DNA from: Collinsella sp.
GTDB taxonomy: Bacteria; Actinomycetota; Coriobacteriia; Coriobacteriales; Coriobacteriaceae
Reading direction: 5' to 3'
Length of the DNA: 26,718 bases
Assembly (NCBI GenBank): GCA_022745215.1
Contig: JAIIWC010000020.1
Span: forward strand, 1 to 26,718
The position numbers were made by a program, and so were the translations under genes. Below the pieces are notes generated by a model. It was not told the DNA's origin and searched no databases. It was given only the letters and a program-made list of their open reading frames with translations. Shown one piece after another: positions 15,074 through 23,035 of this stretch (positions are counted from its first letter, which is position 1; every line of letters starts with the position of its first letter).

Positions 15074-16447
15074 ATGAAACTTACGGTCATAGGTGGCGGT
15101 GGCGTCCGCTCCATGTTTTTGGCAAAGAGCATAGCCCAGCAGGCGTCATCGCTTGGAATCGACGAACTTGTGTTTATGGACAATGATCCCGAGAAGCTGC
15201 GCATCTACGGTGGCCTTGCCGCCCATGTCTCGGGCATGCTTTGCCCCGCGCTTAATTTTTCACTGACGGGCGATGCAGTCGAGGCCGTTAAGGACGCCGA
15301 TTACGTGATCACGACGATTCGCGTCGGTGGGGACCATATGCGCGTTCGCGATGAGCGCATTGCTCTTTCACATGGGGTTCTTGGCCAAGAGACGACTGGC
15401 GCAGCCGGCGTGTCTTTTGCCATGCGCTCCATCCCTGCGCTTGCTTCGTATTGCGAGTTAATCAAGAAGTACGCAAAGCCGGGCGTCAAGGTGTTTAACT
15501 TTACTAATCCCGCTGGCGTCGTATCTCAGGCCCTACGCGATATGGGCTATGATTTTACTTATGGTATTTGCGATGCCCCTTCGGGCATGTTGCATCAGTT
15601 TGCCGAGTATAAAGGCGTTGATCCCGCATCGGTTCAGGGCGAGTGCTATGGACTCAACCACCTCTCGTTCTTCCGCAATGTGACGGTTGACGGCGAGGAC
15701 ATCATGCCCGACTTGATCCACGACGATGGGGCATATGCTCATACAGATCTTAGGTTCTTCGAGAAGGATCTCGTTCTAAATCGCGGATGCGTGCCAAATG
15801 AGTACCTATACTATTTCTACTATCGCGAGCGCGCCGTTGCCAACGTTCTCTCTTCGCCCCAGACGCGCGGCGAACTAATCGAAGAAATTAATCGAGAAAT
15901 GACGAGCGAGCTTGCATCTATCGATATTGAGAACGACTTCGAAAAGGGCCTCGCGTGCTTTGAGAAGTGGTACGGAATGCGCGAAAACAACTACATGGCG
16001 GCCGAGACAGGTATTCACCGCGACAAGCCGTGGACGTTTGACGTGTACGGCAAAGATGCTGGCGGATACGCAGGTGTCGCGCTCCGTTTCATGGATATTG
16101 CTCGCTCTGGCAAGACGCAGCAGATGATCCTGTGCACCCCCAACAATGGCGCCATCCCCGGCCTTCTCGATACAGATGTCATCGAGTCAACGTGCGATAT
16201 CTCCACCGATGGCTGTGTACCGCATCGCGTCGAAGCCGATTCTGTGCCCGCGGGAAACCTCGAATTGATTCGTCGCGTCAAGTACTACGAGCGCACCGTG
16301 GCGCGTGGCATCGTTAACCGATCGAAGCGCGACATTGTCGAGAGTCTCGCGATGCACCCGCTCGTTAATTCGTACTCCTTGGCGAAAGATATCGCCGCGC
16401 AGTACTTTGAGCTTAACCGCGACTACATCGACGGCTGGACAGACTAG
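15074..16447 (+). CDS. GH4 6-phospho-glycosidase, probably alpha-type
   Basis: This 457-residue enzyme belongs to glycoside hydrolase family 4, which uses NAD and a divalent metal to cleave 6-phospho-glycosides delivered by the PTS. The N-terminal Rossmann motif is VIGGGGVRS; FTNPAG (143-148) follows. Metal ligands are Cys166 in GICDAP and His196 in YGLNHLSF. The CD-x-P form (Asp167) is typical of 6-phospho-alpha-glucosidases, whereas beta-enzymes usually have CN-x-P, so I favour an alpha-glucoside such as maltose-6-phosphate; the specificity is not proven. The ATG at 15074 has GGGGG 7 bases upstream and begins MKLTVIGGGG; the frame runs 51 codons further upstream without support. Divergent from its likely regulator. 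A beta-glucosidase or galacturonidase role is possible. Confidence 0.92.
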   Translation: MKLTVIGGGGVRSMFLAKSIAQQASSLGIDELVFMDNDPEKLRIYGGLAAHVSGMLCPALNFSLTGDAVEAVKDADYVITTIRVGGDHMRVRDERIALSHGVLGQETTGAAGVSFAMRSIPALASYCELIKKYAKPGVKVFNFTNPAGVVSQALRDMGYDFTYGICDAPSGMLHQFAEYKGVDPASVQGECYGLNHLSFFRNVTVDGEDIMPDLIHDDGAYAHTDLRFFEKDLVLNRGCVPNEYLYYFYYRERAVANVLSSPQTRGELIEEINREMTSELASIDIENDFEKGLACFEKWYGMRENNYMAAETGIHRDKPWTFDVYGKDAGGYAGVALRFMDIARSGKTQQMILCTPNNGAIPGLLDTDVIESTCDISTDGCVPHRVEADSVPAGNLELIRRVKYYERTVARGIVNRSKRDIVESLAMHPLVNSYSLAKDIAAQYFELNRDYIDGWTD

Positions 16448-16536
16448 TCTGGACGTTAAAACTAAAATTATGGATGGGCGGACCGGCGTTTATATTGGCG
16501 CCCGTTCGCCCTGCCTAGTAAGAAAACGGGTATAGA

Positions 16537-17364
16537 GTGAACTTGCGAGAGAACTTCAATGTCTTTCTGGAATCGGGCGATCGGGCGAAGGGATGCCGGA
16601 GTGGCTGCACGATGGCGTTATATATCCCCTTGTTTGTTATGAGCGCGCTTCAACTTGGTGTATCAAACGTTGCAACTGAGCTCGCCTATATCAATCCGTC
16701 CATTACGCTTATTTGCACTGTGGTCGCGGCCTTTTTAAACCTGCTTCTATCGAATGTGGCTTTTTCATTATTTGCCGTCGACCGGTCCAAAGAGACGGTG
16801 CAACCTGCTCGAACCCCTCCGGTTTATCTCTTGGCCTCGACGGTTCCCCTCCAGATTTCTGGGGCGCTACTACTTTATTTGGTTCACTTGATTTTATCGG
16901 CAATTGTAGTCTTTGCCTCGCTTGTGAGCAGTCAGCTCGGGGTGTTGTGCTCGCTTGTGGTGGCAGTAATCGTGACGCTTCTTTCCGCGTCGTTCGTATT
17001 CGTGTTAATTGAAGATGCGGGCGTGGAGCAGAGGGGGCTACGAGGCATTCGGTTTGCACCACGCTACATCATGCGTTCGGTCACGGCGCTTCGTTCCTCC
17101 TGCAGAGAAATCGCGCGTCCCGCAACGCTGCTAGTGGCATGGAACCTGGTTGCAAGTTGCGCTATCCAGGTTCTTGTTGGATGGGTAGTTTCGAGTGCGG
17201 CGCTGCCGTCGGCACTTTCAGTGACGGCGCTTGTACATGAGGGACTTTATTATGGGGCGTTTGCTTATATCCTTCTTTTGCTAGTTCATTGTGCGGTTGC
17301 GAGTTGGCTCGAAATTGACGTGCTCATGGGGGTGTCCTTGTGCGTATCCGAGCAGGCGCGATAG
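16537..17364 (+). CDS. Unrecognised polytopic membrane protein
   Basis: I do not recognise the family of this 275-residue protein. It has about six hydrophobic segments (roughly residues 26-45, 52-76, 96-122, 128-158, 193-220 and 233-265), separated by short basic loops such as RGIRFAPRYIMRSVTALRSSCREIARP. No catalytic motif or binding signature is visible. The GTG at 16537 has only a weak GGG site; an internal ATG at codon 26 (16612-16614) is an alternative, with GGAG about 10 bases upstream. It lies 89 bases behind the GH4 gene in the same direction and could be cotranscribed. Base composition is somewhat less GC-biased than its neighbours, which may mean weak selection or acquisition. Coding potential is supported by length and hydrophobic pattern only. 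Confidence 0.65.
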   Translation: MNLRENFNVFLESGDRAKGCRSGCTMALYIPLFVMSALQLGVSNVATELAYINPSITLICTVVAAFLNLLLSNVAFSLFAVDRSKETVQPARTPPVYLLASTVPLQISGALLLYLVHLILSAIVVFASLVSSQLGVLCSLVVAVIVTLLSASFVFVLIEDAGVEQRGLRGIRFAPRYIMRSVTALRSSCREIARPATLLVAWNLVASCAIQVLVGWVVSSAALPSALSVTALVHEGLYYGAFAYILLLLVHCAVASWLEIDVLMGVSLCVSEQAR

Positions 17365-17442
17365 CCCGAAGATGAAGCCGCGTTTTCGACATTGAGTTCC
17401 TGCGTACCTTGCTTTCTAAGTAGAATTGGCGCGCCGTCTGTT

Positions 17443-17452
17443 AACGATCGTT
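17443..17452. promoter_or_regulatory. AACGATCGTT palindrome upstream of MFS gene
   Basis: A perfect 10-bp palindrome lies about 45 bases before the -10 box of the MFS gene. It could be an operator; there is only one copy. Confidence 0.25.
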
Positions 17453-17492
17453 TTCCAAGAATTCTTTTGTTGCTCATTTATAGACTTCTCAT

Positions 17493-17501
17493 TGCTATAA
17501 T
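17493..17501 (+). promoter_or_regulatory. Extended -10 promoter of MFS gene
   Basis: TGCTATAAT combines a consensus TATAAT (17496-17501) with an upstream TG. No strong -35 is seen, which fits an extended -10 promoter. Transcription would start near 17508, giving a leader of about 30 nt. Confidence 0.6.
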
Positions 17502-17538
17502 CGCCCACCGCTCAAGATAATCGGAGAGGTTTTCCTAT

Positions 17539-18735
17539 ATGGCTCAAACAAAGCAAGGTGGTATCGCACTCAGGCAGTGGCTCCCGCTCGTCGGGCTCAC
17601 CTGCTGCGCGTTCGTGTTCAACACGTCGGAGTTTATGCCCATCGGCCTTCTGACTGATATTGCCGCGTCGTTCTCACTCACCGAGGCCCAGGCCGGCATC
17701 ATGATCTCGGTCTATGCCTGGGGCGTCATGCTGCTGTCGCTGCCGCTTATGGTGTTTGCCTCGCGTTTTGAGTTCAAGCGGATGCTGCTGGGCGTGCTCG
17801 CCGTGTTCTCGCTCGGCCAGTTTCTGTCGGCCGTGGCGCCGACTTATCCCATCCTGGTCTGCGCGCGCCTGGTGGTCGCTTGCGCACATGCTGTGTTCTG
17901 GTCGGTCGCCTCGATTATGGCCTCGCGCCTGGTCGACACTCGCCACGGGGCGCTCGCCATCAGCATGATCGCTACGGGCTCGTCCATCGCGCAGATCTTT
18001 GGTCTGCCCCTCGGTCGCGCTATTGGCTTGGCCGTGGGCTGGCGCATGACGTTTGCCGTGGTCGGGGTCCTCTCGGCCATCGCGGTCGTCTACCAGGCAA
18101 CCGTGTTCCCGGCCATGCCGGCGGGCGAGCGCTTTACGCTCAAACAGCTGCCCGAGCTGCTCAAGAACCCGTTACTCATCGCGCTTTATGCGGTCACGGT
18201 GTTCATGGCAACCGGCTATTATGCGGGTTACAGCTATATCGAGCCGTTCCTGGAACAGGTCGCGCACGTCGACGCAAGCGCTATTACCATGACGCTGACG
18301 GCGTTCGGCTGCTCTGGCCTGCTCGGAAGCTGGCTGTTCGGCCGATTGTTCGATGGGCATCGGTTCCCGTTTCTCGCGATTACGCTCTCCGGCGTGCCGG
18401 TGGCCCTGCTGCTCATGGGCCCGGCCGCATCGTCGCTCGCCGCGGTTCTCGCTGTTTGCGCGCTATGGGGCTGCTGCGCCACGGCCTTCAATGTGGCGTT
18501 CCAAGCCGAGCTCATCAAATACACGCCCGCGGATTCGTCGGCCGTCGCCATGTCGATCTTCTCGGGCCTGTTTAACCTGGGCATCGGCACCGGCACGGCG
18601 ATCGGCGGCGCTGTGGTGTCGGGCCCCGGTATCGCCTGGATCGGCTATGCAGGCGGCGCGATTGCGGTCGCGGGCGTCATCCTCGCCATCACGGTGATGT
18701 TCCCGGCCATCCGTCGCGCCAAGCCCGTCGCCTAA
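17539..18735 (+). CDS. MFS exporter, SotB/AraJ-like
   Basis: This 398-residue major facilitator protein has about 12 membrane segments in two halves, joined by a loop near residues 190-210 (MPAGERFTLKQLPELL). The segment FNTSEFMPIGLLTDIAASF at the start of the first half is characteristic of the SotB/YdeA and AraJ sugar-efflux and DHA1 drug-efflux group. The substrate is unknown; export of sugars, purines or drugs is possible. It starts with ATG, with GGAGAGG 9 bases upstream, behind an extended -10 promoter. It appears monocistronic: a hairpin repeat and a further inverted repeat separate it from the amylase gene. Confidence 0.88.
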   Translation: MAQTKQGGIALRQWLPLVGLTCCAFVFNTSEFMPIGLLTDIAASFSLTEAQAGIMISVYAWGVMLLSLPLMVFASRFEFKRMLLGVLAVFSLGQFLSAVAPTYPILVCARLVVACAHAVFWSVASIMASRLVDTRHGALAISMIATGSSIAQIFGLPLGRAIGLAVGWRMTFAVVGVLSAIAVVYQATVFPAMPAGERFTLKQLPELLKNPLLIALYAVTVFMATGYYAGYSYIEPFLEQVAHVDASAITMTLTAFGCSGLLGSWLFGRLFDGHRFPFLAITLSGVPVALLLMGPAASSLAAVLAVCALWGCCATAFNVAFQAELIKYTPADSSAVAMSIFSGLFNLGIGTGTAIGGAVVSGPGIAWIGYAGGAIAVAGVILAITVMFPAIRRAKPVA

Positions 18736-18750
18736 CCACATCCCCCTATC

Positions 18751-18817
18751 AGTTGCGGTGAAATACGGACTGCTGGGTCCAATAAACCCGGCAAACAGTC
18801 CGTATTCCACCGCAACT
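18751..18817. repeat. Hairpin repeat element, copy B
   Basis: The outer arms AGTTGCGGTG (18751-18760) and CACCGCAACT (18808-18817) are identical to copy A (9215-9282). The inner arms ATACGGACTG (18763-18772) and CAGTCCGTAT (18796-18805) pair perfectly and are unrelated in sequence to those of copy A; a GGGT/ACCC stem lies inside. The AA/TTC bulge next to the outer arm is shared. Confidence 0.85.
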
Positions 18818-18830
18818 TGGAAAGGGGTCG

Positions 18831-18867
18831 GGGTAGCTAAAACAGCTCCGTCCCAAATTAGCTACCC
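18831..18867 (+). promoter_or_regulatory. Inverted repeat upstream of amylase
   Basis: GGGTAGCTAA (18831-18840) and TTAGCTACCC (18858-18867) form perfect 10-bp arms around a 17-base loop, 50 bases before the amylase start. TACAAT at 18877-18882 follows and may be a -10 box. The repeat could be an operator or a leader hairpin; there is no T-tract for termination. Confidence 0.45.
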
Positions 18868-18917
18868 TGCCGGGCATACAATGGATGTCGTTGTGTTGAG
18901 CTTACCGGGAGGCTGTT

Positions 18918-20294
18918 ATGTGGGCATACGAGACGACGTTCTATCAGATCTATCCGCTGGGCTTTTGCGGGGCTCCGCGCGAAAACGCCGCGCCCGTTGC
19001 CGAGGATGAGCTCGCCCAGGCTGCCAACGCCGCGCCCAACCCCGATGCTCCTATCATGAAGGTCGCCCAATGGGCCGACTACATGCAGGAACTCGGCGTT
19101 GGCGCTGTGCTCATCAACCCACCGCTCGAATCTGATAGCCACGGCTACGATACACGCAGCCTGCGCCATATCGACCGTCGCCTGGGTGGGGACGCCGACT
19201 TTGCCGCCGTATGCGACACGCTGCATGCCCATGGCATCCGCGTGGTGCTCGATGCCGTCTTCAACCACGTCGGCCGCGGTTTTTGGGCCTTCCGCGATGT
19301 GCAGGAGCGCAAGTGGGACTCGCCGTACAAGGACTGGTTCCACATTAGCTTTGACGGCGATTCCTGCTATGGCGATGGCTTTTGGTACGAGGGCTGGGAG
19401 GGCCATTTTGAGCTTGTGAAACTCAACCTGCAAAACCCCGCCGTGGTCGATTACCTGCTTGAGTCCGTGCGTCGCTGGGCCGAGGTCTTTGGCATCGACG
19501 GCCTGCGCCTGGACGTTGCCTATATGCTTGACCGCGACTTTATGCGCCGCCTACACTCCTTTACCCGTGAGCTCAAGCCCGACTTTGTGCTGATTGGTGA
19601 GACGCTCCACGGCGACTACAACCAGATCGTCAACGACGAGATGCTTGACTCCTGCACCAACTACGAGTGCTACAAGGGCCTGTACTCCAGCTTTAACTCG
19701 GTCAACATGTTCGAGATTGCCCACTCGCTGCATCGCCAGTTTGGCGGTGACCCGTGGTGCATTTATCGCGGCAAGCATCTGCTGTCGTTTGTCGACAACC
19801 ACGATGTGCCGCGCCTGGCGAGCATCCTGACCGACAAGTCCTGCCTGCGCCTCGCCTATGGCATGCTGTTTGGTATGCCGGGCATCCCGTGCGTTTACTA
19901 TGGCAGCGAGTGGGGGATTGCCGGCGAAAAGGGCGGCCCCGATGGCGACTGGGCGCTGCGCCCTGCCCTCGATGAGCCTGTGCCCAACGAGCTGACGGCC
20001 TTCATCAAGCAGCTCACGCACCTGCGCTCGGCAGACGACGCAGCGTCCCGTGCCCTCAACTATGGTGCCTATCGCAACGTGGTGATCCAGAACAAGCAGC
20101 TGCTGTTCGAGCGCGCCTGCGACGACGCGACGGTACTCGTGGCGGTGAATGCCGTGGGTGAGCCTTACACCTTTGGAGCCGGCGAGCTCAACGGCTCCTT
20201 TGCCGACCTACTTGCCGACGGCGCGCCCACAGTCGAGCTAACGGGTGCCCTTGAGCTTGCACCCTACGAGGTGCGCTATCTGTTGAGAGCCTAG
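18918..20294 (+). CDS. GH13 alpha-amylase-family hydrolase, intracellular
   Basis: This 458-residue enzyme has the GH13 (beta/alpha)8 barrel and acts on alpha-glucans. The four conserved regions are visible: region I DAVFNH (112-117), region II GLRLDVAYM with nucleophile Asp199, region III IGETLHG with acid/base Glu228 and region IV FVDNHD with Asp296. There is no signal peptide, so it probably works on imported maltodextrins or stored glycogen. The protein is shorter than cyclomaltodextrinases because it lacks an N-terminal beta domain; exact specificity (amylase, glucosidase or dextrinase) is unresolved. The ATG has GGGAGG 5 bases upstream. A DNA glycosylase gene begins 3 bases after its stop, so the two are cotranscribed. 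Confidence 0.92.
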   Translation: MWAYETTFYQIYPLGFCGAPRENAAPVAEDELAQAANAAPNPDAPIMKVAQWADYMQELGVGAVLINPPLESDSHGYDTRSLRHIDRRLGGDADFAAVCDTLHAHGIRVVLDAVFNHVGRGFWAFRDVQERKWDSPYKDWFHISFDGDSCYGDGFWYEGWEGHFELVKLNLQNPAVVDYLLESVRRWAEVFGIDGLRLDVAYMLDRDFMRRLHSFTRELKPDFVLIGETLHGDYNQIVNDEMLDSCTNYECYKGLYSSFNSVNMFEIAHSLHRQFGGDPWCIYRGKHLLSFVDNHDVPRLASILTDKSCLRLAYGMLFGMPGIPCVYYGSEWGIAGEKGGPDGDWALRPALDEPVPNELTAFIKQLTHLRSADDAASRALNYGAYRNVVIQNKQLLFERACDDATVLVAVNAVGEPYTFGAGELNGSFADLLADGAPTVELTGALELAPYEVRYLLRA

Positions 20295-20297
20295 CCC

Positions 20298-20861
20298 ATG
20301 CCTGTGTCTGACGAGGGCTATCAACATATTGAGCATGGGTTTGAACCCGTGTTTGACCAGCACTCGCGCGTTTTGGTGCTCGGGTCGTTTCCCTCGGTGC
20401 TTTCGCGCGCCAACGCCTTTTACTATGGAAACCCACAGAACCGCTTTTGGCGCGTGATGGCCGCGTGCCTCGGTGTGCCTGCGCCGCCCAACGAGGGCGA
20501 TCTTTTGGCGCGCGGCGAGCTCGCGACGCTCGATGCCTCCATCGCCGCCAAGCGGGCTATGCTGCTGAACGGCGGCGTGGCCCTGTGGGATGTGATCGAG
20601 AGCTGTGACATCAAGGGCTCGAGTGACGCTAGCATCAAAAACGTTGTGCCGGCACATATTGAACGCATTGTGGATGCCACGCCGATCGAGATCGTTGTTT
20701 GCAACGGCGGCACGGCCGGACGGCTCTACAAACGCTATCTACAAGAGCGGACGGGGCTACCCGCCATCGTGTTGCCGTCGACGAGTCCTGCCAACGCGGC
20801 GTGGCGTTTGGAGCGGCTTGTCGAGCGTTGGAGTGAAGCCGTTGACTGGGCAGCTCATTAA
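20298..20861 (+). CDS. Family 6 uracil/hypoxanthine DNA glycosylase
   Basis: This 187-residue protein fits the hypoxanthine-DNA glycosylase branch (family 6) of the uracil-DNA glycosylase superfamily, which removes deaminated bases from DNA. Signature segments are VLGSFPSVLS (27-36), FYYGNPQNRFW (41-51) and, near the C-terminus, LPSTSPANA (about 158-166). Length is normal for the family. It starts 3 bases after the amylase stop, with GAGAG inside the end of the amylase gene as the likely ribosome-binding site, so translation is probably coupled. Its stop lies 1 base from the stop of the convergent gene. A link to starch metabolism is not obvious; the pairing may be accidental. Mug-type mismatch glycosylases are the closest alternative. 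Confidence 0.88.
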   Translation: MPVSDEGYQHIEHGFEPVFDQHSRVLVLGSFPSVLSRANAFYYGNPQNRFWRVMAACLGVPAPPNEGDLLARGELATLDASIAAKRAMLLNGGVALWDVIESCDIKGSSDASIKNVVPAHIERIVDATPIEIVVCNGGTAGRLYKRYLQERTGLPAIVLPSTSPANAAWRLERLVERWSEAVDWAAH

Positions 20862-20862
20862 T

Positions 20863-21534
20863 TTAGATTATTGATTGAGTGCGGGCGCCGAGGTGTTTCA
20901 GAACGCCTCGCCAGATCGGCACGGGCACGGCTGGCTCGGCGCAAGCCATGCCGTCGGCGTCGACGTCCTCGGCATTACCACCACCAAGTCGCTGCGCATG
21001 CTCAACCGAACAGCCCATACGAACGGCGCCTACGAGCTTGTCCATCGCTTCCGAAAACGGTCGCCGCAAGAGTCCCATGCGCGGTGAGTGACGAAGCACC
21101 GCGAAACCGCTGCCGGTACAGACGACAACGCCGCCGCACCATGACAGCTCATGAAGTTCGCATGCCGCTCGCAGACGCACGACGAGCCCGTGTGCTCGCT
21201 CGAGGCCGCCGACGTCGGCCTGGACAACAACATAGACACGCGTCCCTGCGCCGCCAAAGCGGTCGAGCACCTGCTCAATGGGCGCCATCGCTTCATCATT
21301 GGGTGCATCTTCAACGGCGAACACAATGCCATCGGCGGTACCGGCAACGCTGCCGGCATCATCCGCCTCCAAATCGACTGGATGGGGGAGTGCGGTGCCG
21401 GAAAGCTGTGCATAGGCGGCGATGGCATCCTGCAGGTCCCAGAGCAAAAACTCAAGATCGGCGCTCTCGGGAATACGGACAAACGCGATGTTATGCAGTG
21501 TTTTTGGTACATCGCCGCGTGCGGTCGTCTCCAT
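20863..21534 (-). CDS. Uncharacterised protein, possibly flavodoxin-like
   Basis: I do not recognise this 223-residue protein firmly. Alternating hydrophobic strands (DGIVFAVEDA, TRVYVVVQAD, WCGGVVVCTGSGFA) separated by helices suggest a Rossmann-like or flavodoxin-like fold. The run VYVVVQAD, then a helix, then LSWCGGVVVCTGSG recalls the second half of NADPH-dependent FMN reductases and multimeric flavodoxins, but an N-terminal FMN phosphate loop (such as GSxRxxS) is missing. It may therefore be a divergent or degenerate member. No signal or membrane segment is present. The start has AAAGGAGG four bases upstream, strong support that it is a real gene. It is convergent and touching the glycosylase gene, and divergent from the aminotransferase gene. 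Confidence 0.75.
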   Translation of the reverse strand: METTARGDVPKTLHNIAFVRIPESADLEFLLWDLQDAIAAYAQLSGTALPHPVDLEADDAGSVAGTADGIVFAVEDAPNDEAMAPIEQVLDRFGGAGTRVYVVVQADVGGLERAHGLVVRLRAACELHELSWCGGVVVCTGSGFAVLRHSPRMGLLRRPFSEAMDKLVGAVRMGCSVEHAQRLGGGNAEDVDADGMACAEPAVPVPIWRGVLKHLGARTQSII

Positions 21535-21627
21535 GCTGCCTCCTTTCCGGTTGGTTTCCGTTTAGGTTACACCGTCTGGCGGCGCCTCGCCGCGCTATCC
21601 TAGTGCAACCCTTACGAAAGGAACGCC

Positions 21628-22764
21628 ATGCGCCTGCCCATGAATACCTCGCTTGCCACGCTCAAGCCCTCCGGCATCCGCCGAATCAACGCGCTCGCCG
21701 CTCAGCATCCGGGATGTATCGCGCTTGCGCTCGGCGAGCCCGATTTTCCCACACCCGACGTGATTAGCGCCGAGGTGACTGCATCGCTCAATCGCGGTGA
21801 CACGCACTATCCGCCCAACAACGGCCGTCCCGCCCTGCGCGAAGCGCTGTCCAGATATATGGGGGACGCGGGCCTTACATATTCGGCTGACGAGGTCATC
21901 CTGACCGATGGTGCGACCGAGGCCCTGTCGGCTACGTTTATGGCCATGCTCAACCCCGGCGACGAGGTCATCATCCCCACGCCGGCCTTTGGCTTGTACG
22001 AGAGCATCGTTGTGGCCAACCACGCCAAATCGGTCTTCTTGGATACGGAGCCCGCGCAATTCCAGATTGACGAGGATGCGCTTCGTGCCTGTGTGACCCC
22101 GGCGACCAAGGCCATCGTTATCTGCTCGCCCAACAATCCCACGGGCTGCATCCTCAACGCGGCATCGCTCGACGCCGTGGCGCGCGTGGCAGAGCAGGCG
22201 GGCATCTACGTAATCTGCGACGATGTCTACAACCGCTTGGTCTATGTAGACGGCTACGAGCGCTTCGCCCAGCGCCACCCAGAACTGCGCGAGCAGACGG
22301 TCGTCATCGAGAGCTTCTCCAAGCCCTGGGCCATGACCGGCTGGCGCCTGGGCTGGCTCGCAGCCGCCGCCCCCGTCATCGCCGAGATTGCAAAAGCTCA
22401 CCAATACCTAGTATCGAGTGCCGTCTCCTTCGAAATGGACGCCGCAGCTCGAGCCCTCACCGTCGACCCCACCCCCATGCTCAACGTCTACCGAGCCCGC
22501 CGCGAACGCGTGCTCGCAGCCCTAGACGCCATGCGCCTCGACGTAGTGGAGCCCGCGGGAGCCTTCTACGCCTTCCCGAGCATCAAAAAGTTCGGCCTAA
22601 CAAGCGAGGATTTCTGCATCAAAGCCATCAAAGAAGCCAACGTAGCCCTAGTCCCAGGCAACTGCTTCGGCACCGAAGGCCACATCCGCCTAAGCTACTG
22701 CGTCTCCGACAAAGACTTGGACGAAGGCTTAACCCGCCTCTCCACCTTCGTTTCAACCTTGTAG
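21628..22764 (+). CDS. PLP-dependent class I/II aminotransferase
   Basis: This 378-residue cytoplasmic enzyme has fold-type I aminotransferase features: Tyr-containing cofactor region, SPNNPTG with Asn170, CDDVY with Asp198 and Tyr201, and the PLP-binding lysine Lys232 in SFSKPWAMTGWRLGW. A carboxylate-binding arginine lies in GHIRLSY near residue 358. The sequence resembles aspartate/aromatic and MalY/PatA-like aminotransferases; the amino donor cannot be read. AAAGGAA lies 4 bases before the ATG at 21628, and a second ATG four codons later is possible. From about position 22390 the synonymous codon choice shifts (many CTA, GTA and GAA codons), unlike the first part of the gene, although the protein stays intact. 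No terminator with a T-tract is evident behind it. Confidence 0.92.
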   Translation: MRLPMNTSLATLKPSGIRRINALAAQHPGCIALALGEPDFPTPDVISAEVTASLNRGDTHYPPNNGRPALREALSRYMGDAGLTYSADEVILTDGATEALSATFMAMLNPGDEVIIPTPAFGLYESIVVANHAKSVFLDTEPAQFQIDEDALRACVTPATKAIVICSPNNPTGCILNAASLDAVARVAEQAGIYVICDDVYNRLVYVDGYERFAQRHPELREQTVVIESFSKPWAMTGWRLGWLAAAAPVIAEIAKAHQYLVSSAVSFEMDAAARALTVDPTPMLNVYRARRERVLAALDAMRLDVVEPAGAFYAFPSIKKFGLTSEDFCIKAIKEANVALVPGNCFGTEGHIRLSYCVSDKDLDEGLTRLSTFVSTL

Positions 22765-22814
22765 CCCAAAGGGCCCCAACCCATCAGCCCACCGACTTAA
22801 GGCTTATGAGTGGG

Positions 22815-23035
22815 GGCGTCGGCCAACGGAAAACCGGGCTGCCCCATAGTTGACGCAGGCCGCGCCGCCGAAGGCCAGGCGCAAGGTTTTCGTAGATTCC
22901 GCACGAGCCGAAGAGCACTTAATGTGCTCTTCGTGCGAGCCAGGACTTGACCGAGCGAAAAGCTTGCGCCTGGCCTTCGGCGGTGCGGCCGGATGGTGGA
23001 ATTGTGTGCAGCCCGAATTTCCGTTGACCGACGCC
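22815..23035. repeat. 221-bp near-palindromic element
   Basis: The core arms 22858-22892 and 22956-22990 are complementary in 33 of 35 positions. The ends (about 22815-22842 with 23008-23035) pair over 28 bases with three mismatches. Between end and core on each side is non-matching sequence. In the centre CGAAGAGCAC and GTGCTCTTCG (22909-22933) form another 10-bp stem. The element has no convincing reading frame. Its right end carries the -35 box of the rplJ promoter. It accounts for much of the 504-bp gap between the aminotransferase gene and rplJ; the L10 leader fills most of the rest. Confidence 0.85.

Noticed and set aside
20871..21767. 298-codon plus-strand frame
   Set aside because: Arg-rich shadow of the minus-strand flavodoxin-like gene, and it runs into the aminotransferase gene.
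22858..22990. Insertion sequence remnant with transposase
   Set aside because: The near-palindrome contains no frame resembling a transposase, so I report it only as a structural repeat.
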